In this document: positions 54,668 through 63,247 of the stretch, in pieces
Position numbering within the stretch: the first letter of the stretch is position 1
Layout of the letters: the number at the start of each line of letters is the position of its first letter
NCBI GenBank assembly: GCA_003574685.1
Contig: QOCQ01000003.1
Span: 248,001 to 312,000, forward strand
Origin: Rhodospirillaceae bacterium SYSU D60007
GTDB taxonomy: Bacteria > Pseudomonadota > Alphaproteobacteria > Reyranellales > Reyranellaceae
Direction: 5' to 3'
Length of the DNA stretch: 64,000 nucleotides
Position numbers and translations under genes: made by a program
The notes under the pieces: generated by a model
The model's input: only the letters and a program-made list of their open reading frames with translations
Databases searched by the model: none
Told to the model about the DNA's origin: nothing

Positions 54668-55627
54668 CTACTCTGCCGCCAGCGGCGATGCGCGGCCGGC
54701 CGCGGCCAGCCGCCGTTCGAGCCTGCGGATCAGATTGTCCAGCTCGGCAAGGTCTGTCGCGCCGAGCGATGATCCGGGTGCGCGCTGCCGGGCGCTGCGG
54801 ATGGCGCCGCGCCGGCGCAGCACCTCCTTGCGCAGCGCGAGCCCCATGCCCGGCTGTTGCTCGTGGCGGACCAGCGGCAGATAGATGTCGTACAGGTCCT
54901 CCGCCTCCTCCGTCCTTCCGGCCGCAAAGAGGGCATGGACCTGCACCAGCATCTCCGGCCACGCGAAGCCGGTCATGGCGCCATCGGCACCCCGCCGCAG
55001 CTCCTGCACGTAGTAGAGCCCGCCATTGCCGACCAGGATCGAGACGCGCCGGCGGCCCGGCCGCTTCTCCTCCTCGCGTATCCGCGTGATCTTGCTGAGC
55101 CCCGGACAGTCCTCATGCTTCAGCATCACGACCTGGCGGAAATCATCGACCAGCCGGCCAAACACGGGCACGGGCAAAAAGACCGAAGTGGCCTGCGGAT
55201 AGTCCTGGTAGACGACCGGCACCTGCGGCCCCAGCGCCGCGAACACCTGGGCGTAGTAATTGTACAGACCGTCATCGCCCTTCAGGCCCGGTGTGGGCGC
55301 CACCATCACGCCGGCGGCGCCGGCGCTCATCGACTCGTGTGCCAGCCGCCGGACGTTGTCGATGCCCGCGTGGCTGACACCGACGATCACCCGCCGGTCG
55401 CCGGCACGGGCGATCACCCGCCGCACGACGGCCAGCGATTCCTCGGCGGAGAGCTTGTGGGCCTCGCCCATCATGCCCAGCAGCGTAAAGCCATGGACGC
55501 CGCTGCGGATGTAGAAATCGGTCAGGCTGTCGATGCTGTCGTAGTCCAGCGCGCCAGTGTCGGTAAACGGCGTGGCGGCGATAATGAACACGCCGGCGGC
55601 AGACTCATCGAGGTGCTTTGCGGCCAT
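54668..55627 (-). CDS. Dihydrodipicolinate synthase family protein
   Basis: 319 residues, start ATG 55627 with gaggag. The class I aldolase barrel has GVFIIAATPFTDTGALDYDS at the N-terminus, FTLLGMMGEAHKLSAEE, the Tyr in VVYQDYPQATS, and the Schiff-base Lys in QVVMLKHEDCPG (about 168). A C-terminal ~40-residue extension (DLAELDNLIRRLERRL) forms a charged helix absent from DapA. A pyruvate-linked lyase acting on a degradation product is more likely than lysine biosynthesis. It is first in the leftward hydantoin unit, 9 bp before the hydantoinase, and divergent from the amidohydrolase at 55767. Confidence 0.88.
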   Translation of the reverse strand: MAAKHLDESAAGVFIIAATPFTDTGALDYDSIDSLTDFYIRSGVHGFTLLGMMGEAHKLSAEESLAVVRRVIARAGDRRVIVGVSHAGIDNVRRLAHESMSAGAAGVMVAPTPGLKGDDGLYNYYAQVFAALGPQVPVVYQDYPQATSVFLPVPVFGRLVDDFRQVVMLKHEDCPGLSKITRIREEEKRPGRRRVSILVGNGGLYYVQELRRGADGAMTGFAWPEMLVQVHALFAAGRTEEAEDLYDIYLPLVRHEQQPGMGLALRKEVLRRRGAIRSARQRAPGSSLGATDLAELDNLIRRLERRLAAAGRASPLAAE

Positions 55628-55766
55628 GGCGGCGAACTCCTCACTGCTCGCGCGATCATGCCACCACCATCCGCCCGGGTGAAGCGAGCCGGGTGCGGAA
55701 TGTGTTGCTTCCTGCGCGCATGACGGGTCAGATCATCGCTCATATCTGGATCGTCCCGGAGGCCAC

Positions 55767-57233
55767 ATGAGCACGACAACGCACATCCGCGATCTGGGCG
55801 TCATTGTCGCCTGGGACGAGGCCGAGCGACGCCACGTGTACTTGCAGCACGCCGATCTTGTCTTCCGGGGCAACGAGATCGTTCATGTCGGCCCGGGCTA
55901 TGCCCAGCCGGCCGATACTGTGATTGAGGGCCGCGGCCTCATGGCCATGCCGGGCCTGGTCAACGTGCATAGCCACCCCTTCTCCGAGCCCGGCAACAAG
56001 GGGCTGACCGAGGAGGTCGGCAGCGACAGGCTGGGGCAAAGCTCGCTCTACGAGTTCCTGCCGGTGTTCGGCATGGAAGCGGATGCCGCTGGCGCCTCCT
56101 CGAAATTCGCCATGGCCGAGCTGCTGAAGAGCGGCGTGACCACCATCACCGACCTGTCGATCAACCGCGAGGGCTGGCTCGACGACCTCGCCTCGACCGG
56201 CATCCGCGCCGTCGTGTGCCCGATGTATCGCTCCGGTTACTGGTATACGCGCAATGGCCACTCGGTGGAGTACGCGTGGGACGAAAAGGCAGGCGAAAAG
56301 GCCTTTGCCGAGGCGCTGCAAACCATCGACCGCGCCGCGCAGCACCCCAGCGGCCGGCTGTCCGGCATGGTCGGACCGGCGCAGATCGATACCTGCACAG
56401 AGGGCCTGTTCCGCGACAGCCTCGCCGAAGCGAAACGGCGTGGCATTCCGATGCAGACCCATGCCTGCCAGGCGATTGTCGAGTTCAACGAGATGATCCG
56501 CCGGCACGGCAAGACGCCCATCGAATGGCTGGACAAGATCGGCGTGCTCGGGCCCGATCTGGTTATTGGCCACGGCATCTTCCTGAACGACCATCCCCAG
56601 CTTCACTGGCCGCACAGCGATGACTTCGCGCGCCTGCGGGCCTCCGGTGCGGCGGTGGCGCACTGCCCGACCGTCTTCGCGCGCCGCGGCATCGCGCTCA
56701 ACACCATCGGCCGCTATATGGACAGCGGCATTCCTGTTGGCATCGGCACCGACACCTTCCCCCACAACATGATCGATGAGATGCGGCTGGCCTGTTACGC
56801 CGCGCGCATTCTCACGGGCAACTACAAGCAGGGGCTTGCCCGCCATGCGCTGGAGGCCGCCACGGTGGGCGGCGCCGCCATCCTGCGCCGGCCCGACCTC
56901 GGCCGCCTGCTGCCCGGCTGCAAGGCGGATTTTTCGCTGGTCGATCTGGGCCATCCCTATATGCAGCCGCCGCTGGAGCCGGTGCGCAGCCTGATCTTCT
57001 CGGCCAGCGAGCGCGCCATTCGCGACGTCTATGTTGACGGCCAGCAGGTCGTGCGCGACGGCAAGGTGCTGACCATCGACATCGATGCCGCTGTAGAAAC
57101 CATGAACGATGGCCAGCGACGGCGCCTGTCAACCGTGCCGCAACGCGACTGGGCCGGCCGCACCGCCGAAGAGCTGGCGCCGCGGGTGCTGCCTCGCCGC
57201 GAGCGGCTGCCGCAGAGCCGGCCGGTGCAGTGA
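55767..57233 (+). CDS. Amidohydrolase family protein (TRZ/ATZ deaminase type)
   Basis: 488 residues. The single-metal deaminase pattern is present: AMPGLVNVHSHPFSEPGN (about 64-81) with H-x-H, a His in PMQTHACQAIVEF, the His in LVIGHGIFLNDHPQ, and Asp in VGIGTDTFPHNM (about 330). VAHCPTVFARRG is the usual block between them. Family members deaminate or dechlorinate N-heterocycles such as guanine, cytosine or triazines. The substrate is probably another cyclic nitrogen compound given the neighbours, which is inference. Its start is 139 bp from the divergent DapA-family gene. Confidence 0.9.
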   Translation: MSTTTHIRDLGVIVAWDEAERRHVYLQHADLVFRGNEIVHVGPGYAQPADTVIEGRGLMAMPGLVNVHSHPFSEPGNKGLTEEVGSDRLGQSSLYEFLPVFGMEADAAGASSKFAMAELLKSGVTTITDLSINREGWLDDLASTGIRAVVCPMYRSGYWYTRNGHSVEYAWDEKAGEKAFAEALQTIDRAAQHPSGRLSGMVGPAQIDTCTEGLFRDSLAEAKRRGIPMQTHACQAIVEFNEMIRRHGKTPIEWLDKIGVLGPDLVIGHGIFLNDHPQLHWPHSDDFARLRASGAAVAHCPTVFARRGIALNTIGRYMDSGIPVGIGTDTFPHNMIDEMRLACYAARILTGNYKQGLARHALEAATVGGAAILRRPDLGRLLPGCKADFSLVDLGHPYMQPPLEPVRSLIFSASERAIRDVYVDGQQVVRDGKVLTIDIDAAVETMNDGQRRRLSTVPQRDWAGRTAEELAPRVLPRRERLPQSRPVQ

Positions 57234-57267
57234 TCGCCGCCGGCCCGGGCGGTGCTCGCGGCGGCCG

Positions 57268-57407
57268 GGAGACAGTCGGAGACAGATAAAGCGTGTGACG
57301 CCGGCTCCGTCTCCGCTTCGGCGCGGGAGACACTTGGAGACAGATAGAACGGGCGAGCAACGAGACAGGGAGACACTTGGAGACAGTTTGGAGACAGTTG
57401 GAGACAG
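57268..57407 (+). repeat. Short tandem GGAGACA repeats in three clusters
   Basis: Eight copies of GGAGACA(G/C) start at 57268, 57278, 57326, 57336, 57369, 57379, 57390 and 57400, so the period inside clusters is 10-11 bp. Each cluster ends in GGAGACAGA followed by an A-rich tail with AAAG or AGAAC. The unit GGGAGACACTTGGAGACAG occurs twice. It is non-coding, directly follows the amidohydrolase, and has no spacers of CRISPR length. Confidence 0.88.
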
Positions 57408-57658
57408 AAAGAACGGGATGTCGTCTGTCGCTTCTCCACCGACCCACCCGCATGGCAGTGCCCCTCGTGCAAGCTCCATTCAGTTAAAGCATATATCCAG
57501 CCTTATGGGAACTCAACTAATCTGCGATCGCCCGGCGGCCCGGTCGGCCCGATCAATTCGAGGGCAGCGCCGTCCAATTGTTGTGCAGTGCAGCGGACCG
57601 TGCCGCCTTAGATCGGAGCAATGTCCTTCAAAGCACTGAACTCCAAAGCTTCCCGACG
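57408..57658. other. Intergenic stretch upstream of the nirB promoter
   Basis: No gene is recognisable in this stretch. The segments 57534-57545 and 57596-57607 are inverted complements (12 positions, one mismatch) around a 50-bp centre that contains GTGCAGTGCAG. It could be a distant activator site (NtrC-like proteins bind far upstream of sigma-54 promoters), or the end of the amidohydrolase transcript. I do not see a convincing NtrC consensus dyad. Confidence 0.35.
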
Positions 57659-57675
57659 TTGGCGCGCCTCTTGCT
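57659..57675 (+). promoter_or_regulatory. Sigma-54 (RpoN) promoter of the nir-nas operon
   Basis: TTGGCGCG at 57659-57666, four bases, then TTGCT at 57671-57675. The invariant GG (57661-57662) and GC (57673-57674) are separated by exactly 10 bp. Only one base of the extended consensus TTGGCACG-N4-TTGCT differs. The start point would be near 57686, about 70 bp before nirB. Control by RpoN and NtrC fits nitrate assimilation genes. Confidence 0.75.
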
Positions 57676-57756
57676 GGCCCCTCCCCGTGGCACCGGCTGG
57701 TCAGTCCGGTGGATGCGTAGAGGCGTGCTTGGGAGGCGGCCGCGGCCGCACGGCGC

Positions 57757-60207
57757 ATGAAGCAGAAGCTGGTTGTGATCGGCAACGGGATGGCGCCGGG
57801 TCGCGCGCTCGAAAGGTTGTTCGAGACTGCGCCCGATGCCTATGAGGTCACGATTTTCAATGCCGAGCCCCGGGTCAACTACGATCGCATCATGCTCTCG
57901 CCGGTGCTCTCCGGCGAGAAGACCTTCGAACAGATCGTGATCCATGGCGACGGCTGGTACATCAAGCACGGCATCACGCTCTACAAGGGCGCCACGATCA
58001 CAGCGATCGACCGCGAAGCGAAGACGGTCACGTCGGCGCGCGGCCTGACAGCAGCCTATGACAAGCTGCTGATCGCGACAGGCTCCCAGCCGATCATTCT
58101 GCCGGTGCCCGGCCATCGGCTGGCCGGGGTCCTCACCTACCGCGACCTCGACGATGTCGAGGCGATGCTTCTGGCGGCAACCCACCGCGGCGATGCTGTG
58201 GTGATCGGTGGCGGATTGCTGGGACTTGAGGCGGCGGCCGGCCTCAAGGAGCGCGGCATGAATGTCACCGTGCTCCACCTGATGCCGACGCTGATGGAAC
58301 GCCAGCTCGATCCCGCCGCCGGCCACCTGCTGCAGCGTGCCGTCGAGGCGCGCGGTATCCGGGTGATCACCGGGGCCAACACAAAGGCAATCCTGGGCGA
58401 AAAGAAAGTCGAGGCGGTCCTGCTGGAGGACGGCACACGCATCCCCGCCGACCTCGTCGTGATGGCCGTCGGCATCCGCCCCAATGCGCAGATCGCGAAG
58501 GACGCCGGCTTGAAGGTCAACCGCGGCATCGTGGTGGATGCCACGATGCACACCAGCGATCCTGATATTCTGGCGGTCGGCGAGTGCGCCGAGGCCGAGG
58601 GCCAGGTGTTCGGGCTGGTCGCCCCGCTCTACGAGATGGCGAACGTGGTGGCCGCCCGGCTCTCGGGCGACAGGAATGCGAAATTCGCGTCCAGCGCCGT
58701 CGCCACCAAGCTCAAGGTGACGGGCATCAACCTGTTCTCGGCCGGCGATTTCGCCGACGGCGCCGACCGGGAAGAGATCGTGCTGCGCGACGCCGCCCGC
58801 GGCGTCTACCGAAGGCTTGTGCTGAAGGACAATCGCATCGTCGGCACCGTGATGTACGGCGAGACATCGGACAGCGCCTGGTTCTTCGATCTTTTGCGCA
58901 AGGGCGAAGACGTCACCGCGATGCGCGAGACGCTGATCTTCGGCCCGAGTTTTGCGGGAGGTGCCCCGCTGGACCCTACGGCGGCCGTTGCAGCCTTGGC
59001 GGATGAGTCGGAGATCTGCGGCTGCAACGGCGTTTGCAAGGGCAGGATTACATGGGCCATTGCCAGCCTCGGCCTGAAGACGCTCGATGAGGTGCGGGCG
59101 CAGACCAAGGCCTCGGCGTCCTGCGGGTCCTGCACCGGTCTGGTCGAACAATTGCTGCGGCTCACGCTAGGCGAGGCCTACAACCCGGCCGCTGTGCAAC
59201 CGATGTGCGGTTGCTCGCATCTGGGCCACGACGACGTGCGGCGCCTGATCGTCGCGCAAGGCCTCAAGACCATCCCCGACCTGATGCAGGCGCTGGAATG
59301 GAAGACCTCCTGCGGCTGCGCCAGGTGCCGGCCGGCGCTCAACTACTACCTGCTGGCCACCTGGCCCGGCGAGTACAGGGATGACAGCCAGTCGCGCTTC
59401 ATCAACGAACGCGTGCACGCCAACATCCAGAAAGACGGCACCTACTCCGTCGTGCCGCGCATGTGGGGCGGCGTGACCAGCGCGCGGGAATTGCGGGCGA
59501 TCGCCGATGTGGTCGACAAATTCGCCATTCCCACTGTCAAGGTCACGGGCGGCCAGCGCATCGACATGCTGGGTGTGCGCAAGGAGGACCTGCCCGCCGT
59601 CTGGGCGGACCTCAACGCCGCAGGCCTCGTCTCCGGCCATGCCTACGGCAAGGCCTTGCGAACCGTGAAGACCTGCGTCGGCACCGAGTGGTGCCGTTTC
59701 GGCACGCAGGACTCCACCGGGCTGGGCGTCAAAATCGAGAAGTTCATGTGGGGGTCGTGGACGCCCGCCAAGATCAAGATGGCGGTGTCGGGCTGCCCGC
59801 GCAATTGCGCCGAGGCCACCTGCAAGGACGTAGGCGTGATCTGTATCGAGAGCGGCTACGACATTCACTTCGCGGGTGCCGCCGGGCTGGACGTGAAGCA
59901 GACGGACCTGCTGGGTCATGTCGACACCGAGGAAGAGGCCATCGAAGTCATCGCCGCGCTCGTCCAGCTCTACCGTGAACAGGGGCGCTATCTCGAGCGC
60001 ATCTACAAGTGGGCGCGCCGCGTCGGTGGCGACACCATCCGCGCGCAGGTGCTGGAGGACAAGCAGCGGCGCAAGGCGCTCCACGACCGCTTCGTCTACG
60101 CGCAGGGTTTCGCGCAGACCGATCCCTGGGCCGAGCGCGCCGGCGGCAAGGACGCACACGAGTTCCGTCCGCTCGCGGATCTCTCCATGAGGGTGGCGGC
60201 GGAATGA
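57757..60207 (+). CDS. nirB: Assimilatory nitrite reductase [NAD(P)H], large subunit
   Basis: 816 residues, start ATG 57757 with gggagg about 20 bp upstream. Domain order is the NirB one: FAD and NAD(P) Rossmann folds (LVVIGNGMAPGRALE at 4-18 and AVVIGGGLLGLEAAAGL near 147), then two BFD-type [2Fe-2S] regions (EICGCNGVCKG with ASCGSCTG, and PMCGCSHLG with SCGCARCR). The sulfite/nitrite reductase half has KTCVGTEWCRFG and SGCPRNCAEATCKD, which bind siroheme and [4Fe-4S]. It reduces nitrite to ammonium in the cytosol. Its TGA overlaps the nirD ATG. Confidence 0.97.
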   Translation: MKQKLVVIGNGMAPGRALERLFETAPDAYEVTIFNAEPRVNYDRIMLSPVLSGEKTFEQIVIHGDGWYIKHGITLYKGATITAIDREAKTVTSARGLTAAYDKLLIATGSQPIILPVPGHRLAGVLTYRDLDDVEAMLLAATHRGDAVVIGGGLLGLEAAAGLKERGMNVTVLHLMPTLMERQLDPAAGHLLQRAVEARGIRVITGANTKAILGEKKVEAVLLEDGTRIPADLVVMAVGIRPNAQIAKDAGLKVNRGIVVDATMHTSDPDILAVGECAEAEGQVFGLVAPLYEMANVVAARLSGDRNAKFASSAVATKLKVTGINLFSAGDFADGADREEIVLRDAARGVYRRLVLKDNRIVGTVMYGETSDSAWFFDLLRKGEDVTAMRETLIFGPSFAGGAPLDPTAAVAALADESEICGCNGVCKGRITWAIASLGLKTLDEVRAQTKASASCGSCTGLVEQLLRLTLGEAYNPAAVQPMCGCSHLGHDDVRRLIVAQGLKTIPDLMQALEWKTSCGCARCRPALNYYLLATWPGEYRDDSQSRFINERVHANIQKDGTYSVVPRMWGGVTSARELRAIADVVDKFAIPTVKVTGGQRIDMLGVRKEDLPAVWADLNAAGLVSGHAYGKALRTVKTCVGTEWCRFGTQDSTGLGVKIEKFMWGSWTPAKIKMAVSGCPRNCAEATCKDVGVICIESGYDIHFAGAAGLDVKQTDLLGHVDTEEEAIEVIAALVQLYREQGRYLERIYKWARRVGGDTIRAQVLEDKQRRKALHDRFVYAQGFAQTDPWAERAGGKDAHEFRPLADLSMRVAAE

Positions 60208-60566
60208 GCGAAGTTGCGGCGCCGGCGGCCGCCGGTCAATGGATCGACATCGGTTCCCTCGACGTCATCCCCATCCGTGGCGCGCGTGTCGTGAAGACAG
60301 CGGCCGGATGCATCGCCATCTTCCGCACCGCCCAGGATGAGGCCTTCGCGATCGATGACCGCTGCCCGCACAAGGGTGGTCCCCTGAGCCAGGGCATCGT
60401 GCACGGCAGGTCCGTGACCTGCCCGCTCCACAACTGGGTGATCAGCCTGGATACCGGCGCGGCACAGGGCGCCGATGTCGGGCAGGTGCAGACGATCCCC
60501 TTGCGGGTCGCAAACGGACGGCTGTTGCTCGACGCGAGCGCGTTGGCTTCCAGGCAGGCCGCATGA
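60204..60566 (+). CDS. nirD: Nitrite reductase small subunit (Rieske-type)
   Basis: 120 residues from ATG 60204 (ATGA overlap with nirB). The Rieske-like pattern CPHKGGPLSQG (about 53-63) and CPLHNWVISLDTG (about 73-85) keeps both Cys-x-His pairs, so a [2Fe-2S] cluster is expected; E. coli NirD has lost it. It completes the NAD(P)H-dependent nitrite reductase. Its TGA overlaps the nasA ATG by four bases. Confidence 0.94.
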   Translation: MSEVAAPAAAGQWIDIGSLDVIPIRGARVVKTAAGCIAIFRTAQDEAFAIDDRCPHKGGPLSQGIVHGRSVTCPLHNWVISLDTGAAQGADVGQVQTIPLRVANGRLLLDASALASRQAA

Positions 60567-63247
60567 CAGCGGAAGCGGCCGCAACCGTTCGGACCACCTG
60601 TCCGTATTGCGGCGTCGGTTGCGGTGTTCTTGCCAGCCGTGCCGCCGACGGGACGGTTTCGGTCGCTGGCGATCCCGATCACCCCGCCAATGCGGGGCGT
60701 CTGTGCTCGAAGGGCGCGGCGCTGGCCGAAACGCTGTCGCTGGAGGGAAGGCTTCTCCATCCGCTGATCGAGGGTCGGCGTACCGGATGGGATGATGCAC
60801 TCGATCTGGTGGCCAGGCGCTTTGGTGAACTCATTGCGGTGCATGGTCCGGATTCGGTGGCCTTCTATGTCTCGGGCCAACTCCTGACCGAGGATTACTA
60901 CGTTGCCAACAAGCTGATGAAGGGATTCATCGGCAGCGCCAATATCGACACCAATTCGCGGCTGTGCATGGCCTCGTCCGTTGCCGGCCACCGGCGGGCC
61001 TTCGGCAGCGACACGGTTCCTGGCTGCTACGAAGACCTGGAGCTGGCCGATCTGGTGGTCCTTGTCGGCTCCAATCTCGCGTGGTGCCATCCCGTCCTGT
61101 TCCAGCGTCTCTCGGCGGCACGCGCGGCGCGCGGGACAAAGGTCGTCGTCGTCGATCCGCGCGCGACGGCAACCTGCGAGATCGCCGATCTTCATTTGCC
61201 GCTGGTGTCAGGATCGGACGTCGCGCTCTTCAATGGTCTGCTGGCGCACCTGCATGCGCGAGACGCAATCGATCATGCCTGGATCGAGGCGCACGCGTCA
61301 GGATACCAGGCCGCGCTCGATACAGCGCAATCCATGCCGCTGGCGGACATCGCGCGGATCACCGGCCTCGGCGAGGCAGACATCCTGCGCTTCTACGAGC
61401 TCTTCGCCGCAACAGCGAAGACCGTCACGGTGTATAGCCAGGGCGTGAACCAGTCGAGCGCCGGCACCGATAAGGTCAGCGCTATCATCAACTGCCATCT
61501 GGCCACCGGCCGCATCGGCAAGCCCGGTGCCGGGCCGTTTTCGGTCACCGGCCAGCCCAATGCCATGGGCGGGCGCGAGGTCGGCGGCCTCGCCAACATG
61601 CTGGCCGCCCACATGGATATCGAGAACGCCAGCCATCGCCATATCGTCCAGTCGTTCTGGCAATCGCCGGGCATTGCCGCGAGGCCGGGGCTCAAGGCCA
61701 TCGACATGTTCCGCGCGGTGGCGGACGGCCGGATCAAGGCGATCTGGATCATGGCCACCAACCCGGTGGACAGCCTGCCGGAGGCTGACCTCGTGCGCGC
61801 GGCCTTGCGGCAATGCCCCTTCGTCGTCGTCTCGGACATCGAGCGCCACACGGATACGACGGCATTGGCGCATGTGCTGCTGCCGTCGCTCGCCTGGGGC
61901 GAAAAGGACGGCACCGTCACCAACTCCGAGCGCTGCATTTCACGGCAGCGGCCTTTCCTTCCCGCGCCCGGCGAAGCGCGTGCGGACTGGTGGCAGCTTG
62001 CCGAGGTGGCGCGCCGCATGGGCTTCGGCAGCCACTTCAGGTACTCCGGGCCGGCAGCGATCTTCGCCGAACACGCGCGGCTGTCATACATCGCCAATGC
62101 GGGCACGCGGGATTTCGATATCGGCGCGTACGCCGATGCAGACGGCGCGGCGTACGATGCGCTCGAACCTTTCCACTGGCCGCGCTCGCTGGAGGACTAC
62201 ACGGCATCGCGACAACGGCGCTTCTTCGCCGATGGCAGATTCTATACCCCGGACCGCCGTGGCCGCTTCGTGCCGACGCCCTGGCGGCAACCGGCCACCG
62301 CCGTCTCCGCCGCATGGCCGCTGATCCTGAACACCGGCCGCATTCGCGATCAGTGGCACACGATGACGCGCAGCGCGAAGAGTGCGCGCCTGATGCGGCA
62401 TCTGGCCGAACCTTTTGTCGAAATCCATCCCGACGACGCCACGCGTCTTGGCCTTGCCTCCGCGCATCTGGCGGAGATCACCAGCGCGCATGGCTCTGTT
62501 GTCGCTCGCCTCCTCCTCACCACGCGCCAGCTTCCCGGCCGCGTATTCGTCCCCATGCACTGGACCGACCATTTCGCGAGCCGGGCGCGCGTGGACTCAC
62601 TCGTCGGCGCCCATCTCGATCCGGTTTCGGGCCAGCCGGAGCTTAAGCACACGCCCGTCCAGATCCGGCCCTTCCCCGCTGCATGGTATGGCTTTGCGCT
62701 CTGCTGCAGGCGTCCGGTGTTCCGGTCGGAATACTGGGCGGTTGCGAAAGCAAAGGGCGGTTGGCGCGCCGAGCTTGCGGGCCTGCGGGCGCCGGCGGAC
62801 TGGACCGAAACGGCGCATGCGCTGCTGGCAGGCAACGGGAAACAGGACGGCCTTGACGTCCTCGCCTACTTCGACCGCTCGACGGGCCAGCATCGCTTCG
62901 CGGCGTTCGAAGATGACCGGCTGACAGGTGCCCTGTTTGTTTCGCCTGAACCGGTGGCTGTCGCGCGCGACTTCATCGCCGACCAGCTTGACGCAACATT
63001 TTCGGCACACACCGAGCGGTTTCGTCTGCTGGCCGGACGTGCCCCTGCGGGACGGCCCGATGCCGGACCGATCGTCTGCGCCTGCTTCGAGGTGGGACGC
63101 ACCCGCATCCTCGAAGCCATCCGCGGGGGCGGCGGCGCCAGTGTGGAGGCAGTCGGCGCCGCCACAAGCGCCGGCACCAATTGCGGCTCATGCCGCGCCG
63201 AGATCGGAGAGCTCATCCATGCGGCTTGCCTCGCGAAAGCCGGCTGA
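60563..63247 (+). CDS. nasA: Assimilatory nitrate reductase catalytic subunit
   Basis: 894 residues. The [4Fe-4S] site CPYCGVGCGV (residues 13-22) with the distal Cys in GRLCSKGAALAE opens the protein. The molybdopterin guanine dinucleotide-binding domains follow (NIDTNSRLCMASSVAGH with the family Cys near 141, and GKPGAGPFSVTGQPNAMGGREVGG in the middle region). A C-terminal BFD-like [2Fe-2S] domain ends it: IVCACFEVGRTRILEAI and NCGSCRAEIGELIH. No signal peptide, so it is the cytosolic assimilatory type. Nitrate is reduced to nitrite for NirBD. No separate NasB/NasC electron-transfer flavoprotein is encoded in the window. Confidence 0.96.
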   Translation: MTAEAAATVRTTCPYCGVGCGVLASRAADGTVSVAGDPDHPANAGRLCSKGAALAETLSLEGRLLHPLIEGRRTGWDDALDLVARRFGELIAVHGPDSVAFYVSGQLLTEDYYVANKLMKGFIGSANIDTNSRLCMASSVAGHRRAFGSDTVPGCYEDLELADLVVLVGSNLAWCHPVLFQRLSAARAARGTKVVVVDPRATATCEIADLHLPLVSGSDVALFNGLLAHLHARDAIDHAWIEAHASGYQAALDTAQSMPLADIARITGLGEADILRFYELFAATAKTVTVYSQGVNQSSAGTDKVSAIINCHLATGRIGKPGAGPFSVTGQPNAMGGREVGGLANMLAAHMDIENASHRHIVQSFWQSPGIAARPGLKAIDMFRAVADGRIKAIWIMATNPVDSLPEADLVRAALRQCPFVVVSDIERHTDTTALAHVLLPSLAWGEKDGTVTNSERCISRQRPFLPAPGEARADWWQLAEVARRMGFGSHFRYSGPAAIFAEHARLSYIANAGTRDFDIGAYADADGAAYDALEPFHWPRSLEDYTASRQRRFFADGRFYTPDRRGRFVPTPWRQPATAVSAAWPLILNTGRIRDQWHTMTRSAKSARLMRHLAEPFVEIHPDDATRLGLASAHLAEITSAHGSVVARLLLTTRQLPGRVFVPMHWTDHFASRARVDSLVGAHLDPVSGQPELKHTPVQIRPFPAAWYGFALCCRRPVFRSEYWAVAKAKGGWRAELAGLRAPADWTETAHALLAGNGKQDGLDVLAYFDRSTGQHRFAAFEDDRLTGALFVSPEPVAVARDFIADQLDATFSAHTERFRLLAGRAPAGRPDAGPIVCACFEVGRTRILEAIRGGGGASVEAVGAATSAGTNCGSCRAEIGELIHAACLAKAG

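Noticed and set aside
55698-55715. TTGCTT stretch before the amidohydrolase, considered as another sigma-54 promoter.
   Set aside because: The bases 10 bp upstream of the GC are GC instead of the invariant GG.
57268-57407. Considered as a CRISPR array.
   Set aside because: Units are 8 bp with 2-3 bp between them, and no 25-40 bp repeats or unique spacers are present. No cas genes are nearby.
57662-57728. A 10-bp inverted repeat with a nested 6-bp hairpin just before the nirB Shine-Dalgarno, considered as an ANTAR/NasT-type leader RNA.
   Set aside because: Its 5' arm overlaps the sigma-54 promoter and would not be in the transcript. I also do not see the two consecutive hexaloop hairpins that ANTAR proteins bind. 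The inner hairpin alone (57691-57711) is left unassigned.
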